Assembly: GCA_003566155.1 (NCBI GenBank)
Contig: PXEP01000193.1
Span: 1-47,536, forward strand
Source of the DNA: Candidatus Acetothermia bacterium
GTDB taxonomy: Bacteria; Bipolaricaulota; Bipolaricaulia; Bipolaricaulales; Bipolaricaulaceae
Length of the DNA stretch: 47,536 nt
Direction of reading: 5' to 3'
Shown here in pieces: positions 39,937 through 47,536 of this stretch. How positions within the stretch are numbered: position 1 is the stretch's first letter; each line of letters begins with the position of its first letter. The translations under genes were made by a program, and so were the position numbers. The notes under the pieces are model-generated. The model worked only from the letters and a program-made list of their open reading frames with translations. It made no database searches and was not told the origin of the DNA.

Positions 39937-42570
39937 TCACGTGCTCCTCTCAAGATGTCTGAGCAGTCGTTGGCGCTGGCTGCGGAGGTCCTCTGCCTCG
40001 GCCTCGGTCTTGGCTACCACAGCCTCGGGGGCGCGGTTGCGGAAATTCTCATTGGCCAATCGGTTTTCCAGACTTCCTAGTTCCTTGTCCAGCTTGCTCA
40101 GCTCTCGGCGAATACGGCCCAGCTCTTCATCCCAGTTAACCACGCCTTCCACTGGGAGGTACAGACTAAGGTCTCCGACCACGCCCTTCGCCGTTGCTCC
40201 CCCTGGCTCGTAGTCCGCCTGATAACGCGCCTGCCCGATCTTCGCTAGTCGTTGAAGCGCGGCGCCGAAATCATCAACAAGTTGTCGCCCCTGCTCCTCG
40301 GGCCCCGAGACGATCAGCTCGAGCTCCGCTCCGGCCGGAACCCGGAGTTCCGTTCGCAATGCGCGGATCTCCACCACTGCCGACTGCAAGAGCCCCAACC
40401 TGGCTTCGGCCTGTTCGTCGATTCTGTCGACCGATGGGGCCGGGAACTGTTGGGACGCAAGGGCTTCTTCCCCTCCAGTGTGTCGCCAGATCTCCTCGGT
40501 GATAAACGGAACGAACGGGTGCAGAAGGGGCAGAAGCTCAGCCAGCGTCTCCCGCAGCACTCGCTGGCAGGTCGCCCTCGCCTGTGGATCCTCGCCATAA
40601 AGCCGCAACTTGGCTAGCTCGAGGTACCAGTCGCAGAACTCGTGCCATGTGAACCGGTAGACGGCATCGGCAGCTAAGTGAAAGCTGTACTGGTCGAGCT
40701 CTTCGCGGACCTTGCATACCGTCTTATCCAGCCGGGAGCGGATCCAGCGATCCTCCCATGCGGGCGGAGCCGTCGGCGCAGTCGGATCGAAATCTTCAGT
40801 ATTTGTGAGCACAAGGCGAGCCATGTTCCAGACCTTATTCAGGAAGTTCCGCGCTTCGTCCAGCTCTCCCGTACTAAGGCGCAGCGCCTGTCCTTTGGTT
40901 GCACTCCGGGCAAGGGTGAACCGGAGGGCGTCCATCCCATGCGTTTCTTTTACCTCCAAGGGGTCGATCACGTTCGCCTTTGATTTGCTCATCTTCCGGC
41001 CTTCGTCATCCACAATCAGGGGGTTCACAAACACCTGACGGAAGGGCACCTCGCCCACGAAATGCAATCCCATCATCACCATACGAGCCACCCAGAAGAA
41101 GAGGATGTCGAAGCCAGTAACCAATACCGAGGTGGGATAGAATCGCTCCAGATCCACTGTTTTCTCAGGCCAGCCCATTATTGAGAACGGCCATAGGGAC
41201 GAGGAAAACCATGTGTCCAATACGTCCTCATCTTGCCGGAGCTGCACTTCCTGTCCATAGTGTTCCCGGGCTTGGGCATGCGCTTCATGTTTCTCCATAG
41301 CCACGAACACTTCTCCATCGGGCCCGTACCACGCTGGGATCCGGTGCCCCCACCACAGCTGGCGGGAGATACACCAGTCCCGGATCCCTTCCAGCCAGTC
41401 CAGGTACACCTTCGACCAGCGAGAGGGGATGAACTCCACGTTGCCTTCCCGAACCGCCTGCATCGCCGGCCCGGCCAGCGGCTTCATCTGTACGAACCAC
41501 TGGGTGGAGACCAGGGGTTCCACCGCCACCCCACATCGCTGGCAGTGGCCCACCCCGTGACGATACGGCTCCACCTTCTCCAACAAGCCCTCTTCTTGAA
41601 GCCGAGCGACCAATGCCTGACGAGCCGATTCCCTATCCATACCGGCAAACGGCCCGCCTCGGTCGTTGATCGTCCCGTCCGTCCGGAGCACGTTGATTGC
41701 AGGGAGCCCGTGTCGGCGGCCGATCTGCGCATCTAAGGGGTCATGAGCAGGCGTGATCTTCAGCACTCCTGTACCGAATTCAGGATCCACGTCCTCCGCT
41801 CCCACGATGGGGAGCTTCCGCCCGAGCACCGGCAGTATCGCTGTTCTACCGATATGGTCCTGGTAACGTGCGTCTTCAGGGTTCACCGCAACGCCGGAGT
41901 CTCCAAGCATCGTCTCAGGGCGGGTGGTCGCGACCACGACGTACCCCCCTCCGTCCAGGGGATACCGGATGTGATACAGCTTGCCATCTATGTCTTCGTG
42001 TTCCACCTCGATGTCCGAAAGGGCGGTCTCGCAGCGCGGGCACCAGTTGATCATGTAATCACCGCGGTAAATCAGTCCTTCCCGGTACAATCCGACAAAC
42101 GCGGTCCGCACAGCTTGCGAAAGCCCCTCGTCCAGCGTGAACCTCAGCCGAGACCAGTCACATGAGCAACCCAAGCGCTTCAGCTGTTGAACGATCTGCG
42201 TTCCGTACCGCTCCTTCCACTCCCACACCCGCTGCTCAAATCCGTGGCGTCCCAGCGCACGGCGGTCCGTACCCTCTTTGGCCAGCTCCCGCTCCACGAC
42301 GTTCTGGGTGGCGATTCCCGCGTGGTCGGTACCGGGAAACCAGCACGCCTCGAAGCCGTCCATCCGCTTGTAGCGGATAAGAATGTCCTGCAGGGTGTTG
42401 TTAAGCGCGTGCCCGTGGTGAAGTCGACCGGTGATATTGGGGGGCGGTATCACGATGGAAAAGGGAGGGCGGGCAGTGTGGGGGTCACATTTCCAGAGCT
42501 CGTCCCACTGGTGCCACAGCCGCTCCTCCACTTCCGTGGGGTCATACCGCGTCGGCAGTTCCATCTTCAC
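39937..42570 (-). CDS. valS: valyl-tRNA synthetase
   Basis: An 877-residue class I aminoacyl-tRNA synthetase. The HIGH motif is [14 protein letters not shown] near residue 50, and [12 protein letters not shown] near residue 525 is the second ATP motif. The editing (CP1) domain carries [10 protein letters not shown]. The anticodon-binding domain and a C-terminal coiled coil ([15 protein letters not shown]) complete the normal length. The GTG at 42570 overlaps the ndk stop (GTGA); an ATG two codons later is an alternative. Confidence 0.97.
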   Translation of the reverse strand: MKMELPTRYDPTEVEERLWHQWDELWKCDPHTARPPFSIVIPPPNITGRLHHGHALNNTLQDILIRYKRMDGFEACWFPGTDHAGIATQNVVERELAKEGTDRRALGRHGFEQRVWEWKERYGTQIVQQLKRLGCSCDWSRLRFTLDEGLSQAVRTAFVGLYREGLIYRGDYMINWCPRCETALSDIEVEHEDIDGKLYHIRYPLDGGGYVVVATTRPETMLGDSGVAVNPEDARYQDHIGRTAILPVLGRKLPIVGAEDVDPEFGTGVLKITPAHDPLDAQIGRRHGLPAINVLRTDGTINDRGGPFAGMDRESARQALVARLQEEGLLEKVEPYRHGVGHCQRCGVAVEPLVSTQWFVQMKPLAGPAMQAVREGNVEFIPSRWSKVYLDWLEGIRDWCISRQLWWGHRIPAWYGPDGEVFVAMEKHEAHAQAREHYGQEVQLRQDEDVLDTWFSSSLWPFSIMGWPEKTVDLERFYPTSVLVTGFDILFFWVARMVMMGLHFVGEVPFRQVFVNPLIVDDEGRKMSKSKANVIDPLEVKETHGMDALRFTLARSATKGQALRLSTGELDEARNFLNKVWNMARLVLTNTEDFDPTAPTAPPAWEDRWIRSRLDKTVCKVREELDQYSFHLAADAVYRFTWHEFCDWYLELAKLRLYGEDPQARATCQRVLRETLAELLPLLHPFVPFITEEIWRHTGGEEALASQQFPAPSVDRIDEQAEARLGLLQSAVVEIRALRTELRVPAGAELELIVSGPEEQGRQLVDDFGAALQRLAKIGQARYQADYEPGGATAKGVVGDLSLYLPVEGVVNWDEELGRIRRELSKLDKELGSLENRLANENFRNRAPEAVVAKTEAEAEDLRSQRQRLLRHLERST

Positions 42571-43016
42571 CCACCCAGCCAGTTAGCATCCGCCATAGGA
42601 TAGTCGTAGATCTCCTCTCTGGTGAAGAAAAGCGGGATCTCTCTGCGGGCGGACTCGGCTGAATCGGAGCCGTGAACCAGGTTGCAGGTCACCGCCAAGC
42701 CGAAGTCCCCTCGTATGGTGCCCGGGGCTGCCTCTTGGGGGTTTGTCTTTCCCATTACGCCTCGCACGACGCCGATGGCGTGATCGCCTTCCACAACCAT
42801 CGCTACAAGGGGTCTCGCCGTTATGAAATCGACCAGTTCTCCAAAGAAAGGCTTCTCCCGGTGCTCGGCGTAGTGCCGCTCGGCCAGCTCGCGGGACATC
42901 CACATCAGCTTCATCCCAGCGATCCGCAGCCCCTTGTTCTCAAACCGTTCGATGATCCGGCCCACCAACCGTCTGTTGACGGCGTCCGGTTTCAACAACA
43001 CAAGCGTCTGTTCCAC
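42567..43016 (-). CDS. ndk: nucleoside diphosphate kinase
   Basis: A 149-residue NDP kinase, the normal length, which equalises nucleoside triphosphate pools through a phosphohistidine. The catalytic His is H115 in [21 protein letters not shown] is the conserved first strand, and [11 protein letters not shown] is the nucleotide-contact helix. CAGGAGGCAAAG gives the GTG at 43016 a very good start; an upstream in-frame start at 43118 adds only unconserved residues. It precedes valS by overlap. Confidence 0.96.
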   Translation of the reverse strand: MEQTLVLLKPDAVNRRLVGRIIERFENKGLRIAGMKLMWMSRELAERHYAEHREKPFFGELVDFITARPLVAMVVEGDHAIGVVRGVMGKTNPQEAAPGTIRGDFGLAVTCNLVHGSDSAESARREIPLFFTREEIYDYPMADANWLGG

Positions 43017-43179
43017 CTTTGCCTCCTGGTATCGTGCCTGCAGGGCGTGGCGCGGACACCGCGCCCGGTGAGTTGATTCTAGTGCGGAATGTCTACCACT
43101 TCCCGGACGAGCCTGCAAGGGCTACGCTGCGGGTTGACCTTGTTGCCTTGATTCGCACTGTGCACCTGGTGAACTGCAT

Positions 43180-44250
43180 CTACAGTCGGGCATACCGGCG
43201 GCCGGGTTGCTCCTCCACCAGTCCGGCGAGTTGGAGTTCGACAAGGGCTTGTGCTACCTCCGCGTGCGAAAGCCCCGTGTGGTCAACAAGCTGGCTCGTA
43301 TCAAGCATTTCCTGCCCCAGGACATCGTATACCGCCTGGGCTCCGTCCGTGAGCAAGGGCAGCGGCGGCTGCTGGAACTGCTTGCCTACGCCGCCCAGTT
43401 CTTCAAGTATGTCCTCCACCGACACCACCAGCCGCGCACCCTCCTGCAACAGTCGGTTGCTGCCCGCGGAGGCCTCGGACGTGATGGGGCCGGGCACCGC
43501 ACATACTTCTTTACCCTGCTCTAGGGCACGCTCTACTGTTATGAGGGCACCCGAGCGGCTTGGTGCCTCAATCACCACCACTGCCCTGGCCAACCCCGCT
43601 ATGAGCCGGTTGCGGCGGGGGAAGGTCCAGGAAGCCCCCGGGGTGTCCCAAGGGTACTCCGAAATCACCGCTCCCCGTGCAGCGATTCGCTCCATCATGC
43701 TCTCCGACCCTGCCGGGTACGGTTTTCCTAGCCCCGTCCCCAGCACGGCAACCGTGCGTCCGGCGGCAAGTGCACCTTGATGGGCAGCGGTGTCCACTCC
43801 CGGGGCCATGCCCGAGATCACTGTTACTCCTCTCTCGGCAAGTTCCGTGGCGAGCTTCCGCGCCACCAAGCGACCGTAGCTTGTACAACGCCGGGTACCG
43901 ACAATCGCGACCCCCGCCGAATCAGCTGGATGCCGTTTCCCCTTAATGTAGAGCGCCAGCGGTGGTGTGGGCGTCTCGCGCAACGCCTGGGGGTACTCAG
44001 GATCAGCCAAGGTAACGATACCGACCCCCTCAAGTTCGGCACGCTTGATCTCCTTCATAGGGTCGGCCTTTCTTCGTTCAGCATCGAGGCGCAGGGCGGC
44101 GTCCTTCCCCAAAACCGCAGCCAGTTGGTCCGTCGATCCCGTCAGGATTGCGCTCGGCCCCCCCAGCGTTTCCGCGACGAGCTGCAAGCGGCGTGGGGTA
44201 AGGCTCGACAGCATGTTCAGCTCGATCCACATTGTTCTTTCGTTCATCAT
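43180..44250 (-). CDS. dprA: DNA-processing protein A (DprA/Smf)
   Basis: About 356 residues. DprA loads RecA on single-stranded DNA taken up by competent cells. The Rossmann core starts VAIVGTRRCTSYGR and continues through ISGMAPGVDTAAHQGAL, AVLGTGLGKPYPAG, FPRRNRLIAGLA and SGALITVERALEQG, all diagnostic. A SAM-like N-terminal domain precedes it, and a winged-helix C-terminal domain of about 60 residues follows. The start is uncertain (ATG at 44250, 44247 or 44232), because a TATACT box lies just upstream and no ribosome site is clear. It follows comEC on the same strand. Confidence 0.95.
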   Translation of the reverse strand: MMNERTMWIELNMLSSLTPRRLQLVAETLGGPSAILTGSTDQLAAVLGKDAALRLDAERRKADPMKEIKRAELEGVGIVTLADPEYPQALRETPTPPLALYIKGKRHPADSAGVAIVGTRRCTSYGRLVARKLATELAERGVTVISGMAPGVDTAAHQGALAAGRTVAVLGTGLGKPYPAGSESMMERIAARGAVISEYPWDTPGASWTFPRRNRLIAGLARAVVVIEAPSRSGALITVERALEQGKEVCAVPGPITSEASAGSNRLLQEGARLVVSVEDILEELGGVGKQFQQPPLPLLTDGAQAVYDVLGQEMLDTSQLVDHTGLSHAEVAQALVELQLAGLVEEQPGRRYARL

Positions 44251-44261
44251 CGGTGCTACAC

Positions 44262-44267
44262 AGTATA
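44262..44267 (-). promoter_or_regulatory. possible -10 box of dprA
   Basis: TATACT on the minus strand ends twelve bases before the ATG at 44250, so the transcript would begin only about four bases before it. This suggests a leaderless or nearly leaderless mRNA. No convincing -35 hexamer is visible. Confidence 0.3.
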
Positions 44268-44347
44268 ACACGTGTTTCTGCCTCTTAGTTATAGCATGAT
44301 TCATCACCATGCGTGGTTACGGCGATACCCAGTGTCCGTGGACAATC

Positions 44348-45769
44348 CTACGCCCACAGTCGTTCTCGTTCGCGGAGGACGGCCCGACCAAGAACCACGG
44401 CCAGCGTCGCCGCCGCCCACCACAGACCGAATCCGGGGCCCACGGCTACCTCCGCGCCGGGAATGGCGGCCAGACGATCGACAAAGGCGAGGTACGGCCC
44501 CACCAACAGTGTGTCCGCCACAGGACCCAACGCCGGTCCGACAAGGACGCCAACGCCGGCGGCAAGTACCAGGGCCGTCCACGGGACCAGGATCAGGTTG
44601 ACCAAGAGCCCCAAAGGCGCAATGTGGCCGAAGGTCGCCCCAATCACGGGCAATGCCCCGGCCTGGGCACAGGCGGTCACTGCCAGCAGATCGGCCGGGC
44701 GCATAACTGGGCCCGGAAGTCGCGCCCGCAGACGGCTTTCGCGCCACTCAGGCAGGAGTAGTACGATGCTACCTGTAGCTAGAAAGGAAAGCTGAAACGC
44801 CGCATCGGCCGGGGACCATGGCCAGATCAAGACCACAAGCACCGCAGCGGTTGCCACGCCCTGCAGGGGATCCAGCCATCGCCGAAGCACCCACCCCCGA
44901 TGCCATAGAATCCAGAAGGTACCCACGCAACAGAACACGAGCGCTGCTCTGATTAAGGACACCCGCGCTCCTCCCACCAACACGTAGAAACCGACGAAAG
45001 CCAGCAACAACGTGTAGGCCACCGGAGAGGGTATCCGGAGTAACCGCAGGGCGAGCCATCCGCCCGTCACGAGCATCCCCAAGTGCAGGCCGGAAAGCGC
45101 CAGCATGTGCGCCACGCCCGCTCGGCGAAATGCCTCCTGCCGACCTGCAGGAAGCTGACTGCGTGCCCCCAAGAGCAACGCGGCGAACAGTGCTGCCCCC
45201 TGCTCAGTCATGCTGTGTGTGAACCTGCGCAGGAGCGTTGTCCGCACCTGGTTCGCCCAGCGCAGCGGCCCGGACTCCCCCTCAGCCAACACCTGTGCTT
45301 CCTGGGCCAGGAACAGCCCGTACACGCCGCGCCGTCTCAGGTGGTCGGCCCACTCGTCGGGATGTGGCCACGCCCCCCTTCCTCGCACATGCAGCGTGTC
45401 CCCAGGTTCTACAGGGTTCCCTGGAGGAAGATACACCAGCAATCGTATATCAGCGCGGTGCCCCTCAAGCTCGGCCAGGACCTCAGTGGACCGGGCGCGA
45501 GGATCGGGAATCCCTGTAACACGCACACGCGCCTCTTGCAGCAGGGGGAGCTGCTGCTCCCAATAGACGGGAGGTCCTCCCGGCTGGGGCAGGGCCATTC
45601 CTCCCAGCAGGGCCGCGGCCCACACGAACACAGCTGAGCGACGCCATAGCGCCGCCGCCAGGGACAGCACGCCCAGCGGTACAGTCCACCACACGCTCAT
45701 CCCTGCTGTGCCCAGCAGAGCGCCTACACTCAGGCCCGCGGCCACCCCGGGAAGAAGTGCCCGATCCAT
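44348..45769 (-). CDS. comEC: ComEC/Rec2-family competence membrane protein
   Basis: A 473-residue DNA-uptake channel candidate. N-terminal helices (1-60) precede an OB-like soluble domain (about 75-160, VRVTGIPDPRARSTEV) and then the competence domain with LLLGARSQLPAGRQEAFRRA, HMLALSGLHLGML and roughly ten helices ending GRAVLRER. The C-terminal metallo-beta-lactamase domain present in many ComEC proteins is absent, as in shorter ComEC/Rec2 forms. GGAGGG lies before the ATG at 45769. Its promoter overlaps that of the divergent tmRNA gene. Confidence 0.93.
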   Translation of the reverse strand: MDRALLPGVAAGLSVGALLGTAGMSVWWTVPLGVLSLAAALWRRSAVFVWAAALLGGMALPQPGGPPVYWEQQLPLLQEARVRVTGIPDPRARSTEVLAELEGHRADIRLLVYLPPGNPVEPGDTLHVRGRGAWPHPDEWADHLRRRGVYGLFLAQEAQVLAEGESGPLRWANQVRTTLLRRFTHSMTEQGAALFAALLLGARSQLPAGRQEAFRRAGVAHMLALSGLHLGMLVTGGWLALRLLRIPSPVAYTLLLAFVGFYVLVGGARVSLIRAALVFCCVGTFWILWHRGWVLRRWLDPLQGVATAAVLVVLIWPWSPADAAFQLSFLATGSIVLLLPEWRESRLRARLPGPVMRPADLLAVTACAQAGALPVIGATFGHIAPLGLLVNLILVPWTALVLAAGVGVLVGPALGPVADTLLVGPYLAFVDRLAAIPGAEVAVGPGFGLWWAAATLAVVLGRAVLRERERLWA

Positions 45770-45770
45770 G

Positions 45771-45797
45771 TGGACAACCCTCCGACTGTAGTATAAT
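45771..45797 (+). promoter_or_regulatory. tmRNA promoter, overlapping a divergent comEC promoter
   Basis: TATAAT at 45792-45797 is perfect and lies ten bases before the tmRNA 5' end. TGGACA (45771-45776) is a near-consensus -35 but with a short 15-base spacer; TGTGGA at 17 bases is the weaker alternative. On the other strand TATACT (45795-45790) shares the same bases and could serve comEC, whose ATG is at 45769. Confidence 0.55.
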
Positions 45798-45807
45798 CAG
45801 AAGCGTA

Positions 45808-46169
45808 GGGGGTGACTTGGTCTCGACGGGTGTACCTAGGCGAGGCGGCAAGCGGAGCTCCCGCCATCTCCAAAAACTGGCGGAACGGCAAAAATAAATG
45901 CCGACTATACAAACGTACCTGCCTACGCCTATAACTAGAGCGTAGGCCGTTCCTCGGACCTTCGCCCACGGGGTCCGTTGGGGCGTCGACAAGTGGGCTA
46001 GCGATCGCAGCGCGCCTACCGCTGCGGGACGCGAAACTACCGTAGGCTCAGGATCCGGAAATCCTGCCCGTGGGAGTTCTGGATCCAAAATCCAAAGCGC
46101 GGGCTAAGCTTGTAGAAGCCGAGCTAACGGTACATTCGGACGCGGGTTCGATTCCCGCCACCTCCACCA
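45808..46169 (+). ncRNA. ssrA: transfer-messenger RNA (tmRNA)
   Basis: A 362-base one-piece tmRNA for rescue of stalled ribosomes. The 5' GGGGGTG pairs with the 3' CACCTCC before the encoded ACCA end. The 5' part has TTGGTCTCGACGGG and the 3' part GCGGGTTCGATTCCCGC, the T arm. The tag frame most likely resumes at GCC (45900): ADYTNVPAYAYN, then TAG at 45936-45938, inside the loop of a perfect CCTACGC/GCGTAGG hairpin. The tag does not end in the usual Leu-Ala-Ala. Confidence 0.95.
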
Positions 46170-46285
46170 GTGCTTTCTGCCGGTCCCGGACTCCGGCTGC
46201 ACAAAGTACGCCACATTGTCAAGGGAAGGTCAACACCGAGGGTACGCTCACGCTGCGTGCGGTGAGGTGCGCTGGAGATCGGAGC

Positions 46286-47536
46286 CTAGTGGAGCACCGA
46301 CCTGATCTCCGCGGCCAACCTATCAGCAACCCTGTCGAACGCAAACCCCTGAGCGAACTTCTGTGCCCGGAGTCCCATCTGGCTGAGGTCCTCCTGGAGA
46401 AGCTCTCCCAAGCCTTCTGCAAGCGCTGCGGGGGAGCAGGGCACCACACGGCCGAACTCCGGGCGTACCAGTTCGTGGGCGGAGCGATGGTCCGTGGTTA
46501 GCACGGGGAGCCCGCAGCGCATGGCTTCCATCAGGGTCAACCCATAGGATTCGTGCCGCGAGGGGAACACATACAGATCAGCAGCGGCTAGGAACGCCTG
46601 CTTTGTTGCTCCTGTTACGTACCCAGGAAAGCGTACATCGGTGCGCTCAAGGCGGCCCGCCAGCCGGCGCAGCTTTCGCATGTAGCGCCGTCCGTGCATA
46701 TAAGCCGGGGCTCCGCAGATGACCAAGGTAAGCGGCCGTCCTCCTCTCTTTTCCCACAGGGCGAGGCTTTTGAGGAGTCTATCCTGCCCCTTCTCCGGGG
46801 AGAGTCGGCTCAAACACAGCGCCACGGGCTGATCTTTGGGCAGCCCAAGTTGCGCTCGGGCTTGGGCACTGTCTGGGGTCGGTTCGGGGCCGGGCATCGC
46901 CCCCCAGGGAAGCACCAACACTTCGGAATCGGTGAGCCAGGGAAACCCTTCGAGCAGAACTCGTTTCATGTCGCCTGAAGGGACGATCAACAGGTCCGAC
47001 CACCGCGTGCAGGCCTCTTGTTTGCGGAAAATGAGCTGGACTACATCCGGTGTCAAGCGCAATCCGCCAAATCTGTCCAGCGCTCGAGCTGCGCGCGCCA
47101 GACTGCGGGCGGACACAAGTCCTCGGAGGTACACGCTGGCCACGTAGTCAACGACGTCCACATGGAAGATCGTCGCCTGTCTGTAGCCCATACGGCTGAT
47201 CCTCCGATAGTCCCCCGCTTCGCAGATGTCGTTATGCAACACCAATGTATGCCGGGCACCGCCGTCGGCCGCCAGACGCTGAAGTTCCTCGGTTACTCCC
47301 TGCTCAAATCGTCGGCAAAAACGCGCATAGCCCCGTATAGACAGGTCGGTGAGTCGAGGGCCGTCGCCCGGTGCGTACCACTTAACGCTGCGGTACACCA
47401 CGCCTGGCGTCTCTTCCCAACCCTTGCCCGGACCTGAGCCCACAACCACTAGCCCAAACGGGCGTGTGCGACACCAGCGGTCGATGAGTTGTAAACCGAC
47501 TTGGGCTCCGCCTCCCAAGGGATGGTCTTGCGTGTC
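46286..47536 (-). CDS. glycosyltransferase family 4, 5' end beyond the window
   Basis: At least 416 residues of a GT-B glycosyltransferase, open to the edge of the window. The visible beginning (DHPLGGGAQVGL) is the Gly-rich loop near the N-terminus of this family, so only a short N-terminal piece is missing. LSRLSPEKGQDRLLKSL is the donor-domain loop, and FPSRHESYGLTLMEAMRCGL carries the conserved EX7E-type Glu residues. It transfers a sugar from a nucleotide donor to a lipid or polysaccharide acceptor at the membrane face. A TTG at 47518 is not the real start. Acceptor unknown. Confidence 0.9.
   Translation of the reverse strand, partial: DTQDHPLGGGAQVGLQLIDRWCRTRPFGLVVVGSGPGKGWEETPGVVYRSVKWYAPGDGPRLTDLSIRGYARFCRRFEQGVTEELQRLAADGGARHTLVLHNDICEAGDYRRISRMGYRQATIFHVDVVDYVASVYLRGLVSARSLARAARALDRFGGLRLTPDVVQLIFRKQEACTRWSDLLIVPSGDMKRVLLEGFPWLTDSEVLVLPWGAMPGPEPTPDSAQARAQLGLPKDQPVALCLSRLSPEKGQDRLLKSLALWEKRGGRPLTLVICGAPAYMHGRRYMRKLRRLAGRLERTDVRFPGYVTGATKQAFLAAADLYVFPSRHESYGLTLMEAMRCGLPVLTTDHRSAHELVRPEFGRVVPCSPAALAEGLGELLQEDLSQMGLRAQKFAQGFAFDRVADRLAAEIRSVLH

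Noticed and set aside
1-47536. CRISPR array, rRNA operon, phage or insertion sequence
   Set aside because: No regularly spaced direct repeats, rRNA-like conserved segments, transposase or integrase motifs were seen in any part of the window.

Overview
The window is one contiguous piece of a GC-rich bacterial chromosome. Genes are dense, with many GTG starts, strong GGAGG-type ribosome binding sites and overlapping GTGA or ATGA stop/start junctions. No rRNA, phage, insertion sequence or CRISPR array is visible. The mix of families and the lack of close resemblance to well-known genomes suggest an uncultured, deep-branching, probably anaerobic bacterium. Candidatus Bipolaricaulota (OP1/Acetothermia) is my best guess, but it is a guess from gene flavour and not a measurement.

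Layout. 0-9.1 kb holds scattered small genes: a zinc-ribbon mini-protein, a cold-shock protein, two tandem flavodoxin-fold reductases, several small membrane proteins, a fused DAK2-DegV protein (fatty-acid-kinase type), a glyoxalase-fold protein and a YegS/DgkB-type lipid kinase. 9.1-18.6 kb is a peptide-type (Dpp/Opp) ABC transporter split into two divergent arms: oppD-oppF on the minus strand, and binding protein plus two permeases on the plus strand. A TPR protein lies between the arms. An EncFtn-like ferritin lies beyond oppF, and an amidohydrolase and a D-2-hydroxyacid dehydrogenase lie beyond the permeases. 18.8-32.1 kb is accessory in character: a secreted beta-rich protein, a 24-residue membrane peptide, a class V aminotransferase, a serine hydrolase, two ABC-2 export cassettes, a decayed remnant of a third permease, a GNAT acetyltransferase fused to a membrane domain that looks like a dead site-2 protease, other membrane proteins and a broken S41 peptidase.

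32.2-47.5 kb is mostly housekeeping. It carries oligoendopeptidase F, a PAS-PAS-HD-GYP cyclic-di-GMP phosphodiesterase, and a long minus-strand series comEC, dprA, ndk, valS, folC, uppS, cdsA, CDF transporter, tRNA-Asn. The intergenic region upstream of comEC also carries the promoter of a plus-strand tmRNA gene. The window ends inside a family 4 glycosyltransferase.

How the parts fit. The comEC-dprA pair suggests DNA uptake. uppS-cdsA links isoprenoid carrier and phospholipid synthesis, and the lipid kinase and DAK2-DegV genes also belong to lipid metabolism. The peptide transporter, PepF and the amidohydrolase point to scavenging of organic nitrogen. The most unusual items are the GNAT/pseudo-protease fusion, the tmRNA whose predicted tag does not end in the usual Ala-Ala, the structured leader with two overlapping mini-ORFs before the binding-protein gene, and the EncFtn-like ferritin without an encapsulin in view. 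Start codons were chosen by ribosome binding site, family length and neighbour overlap. Alternatives are given where the choice is open.
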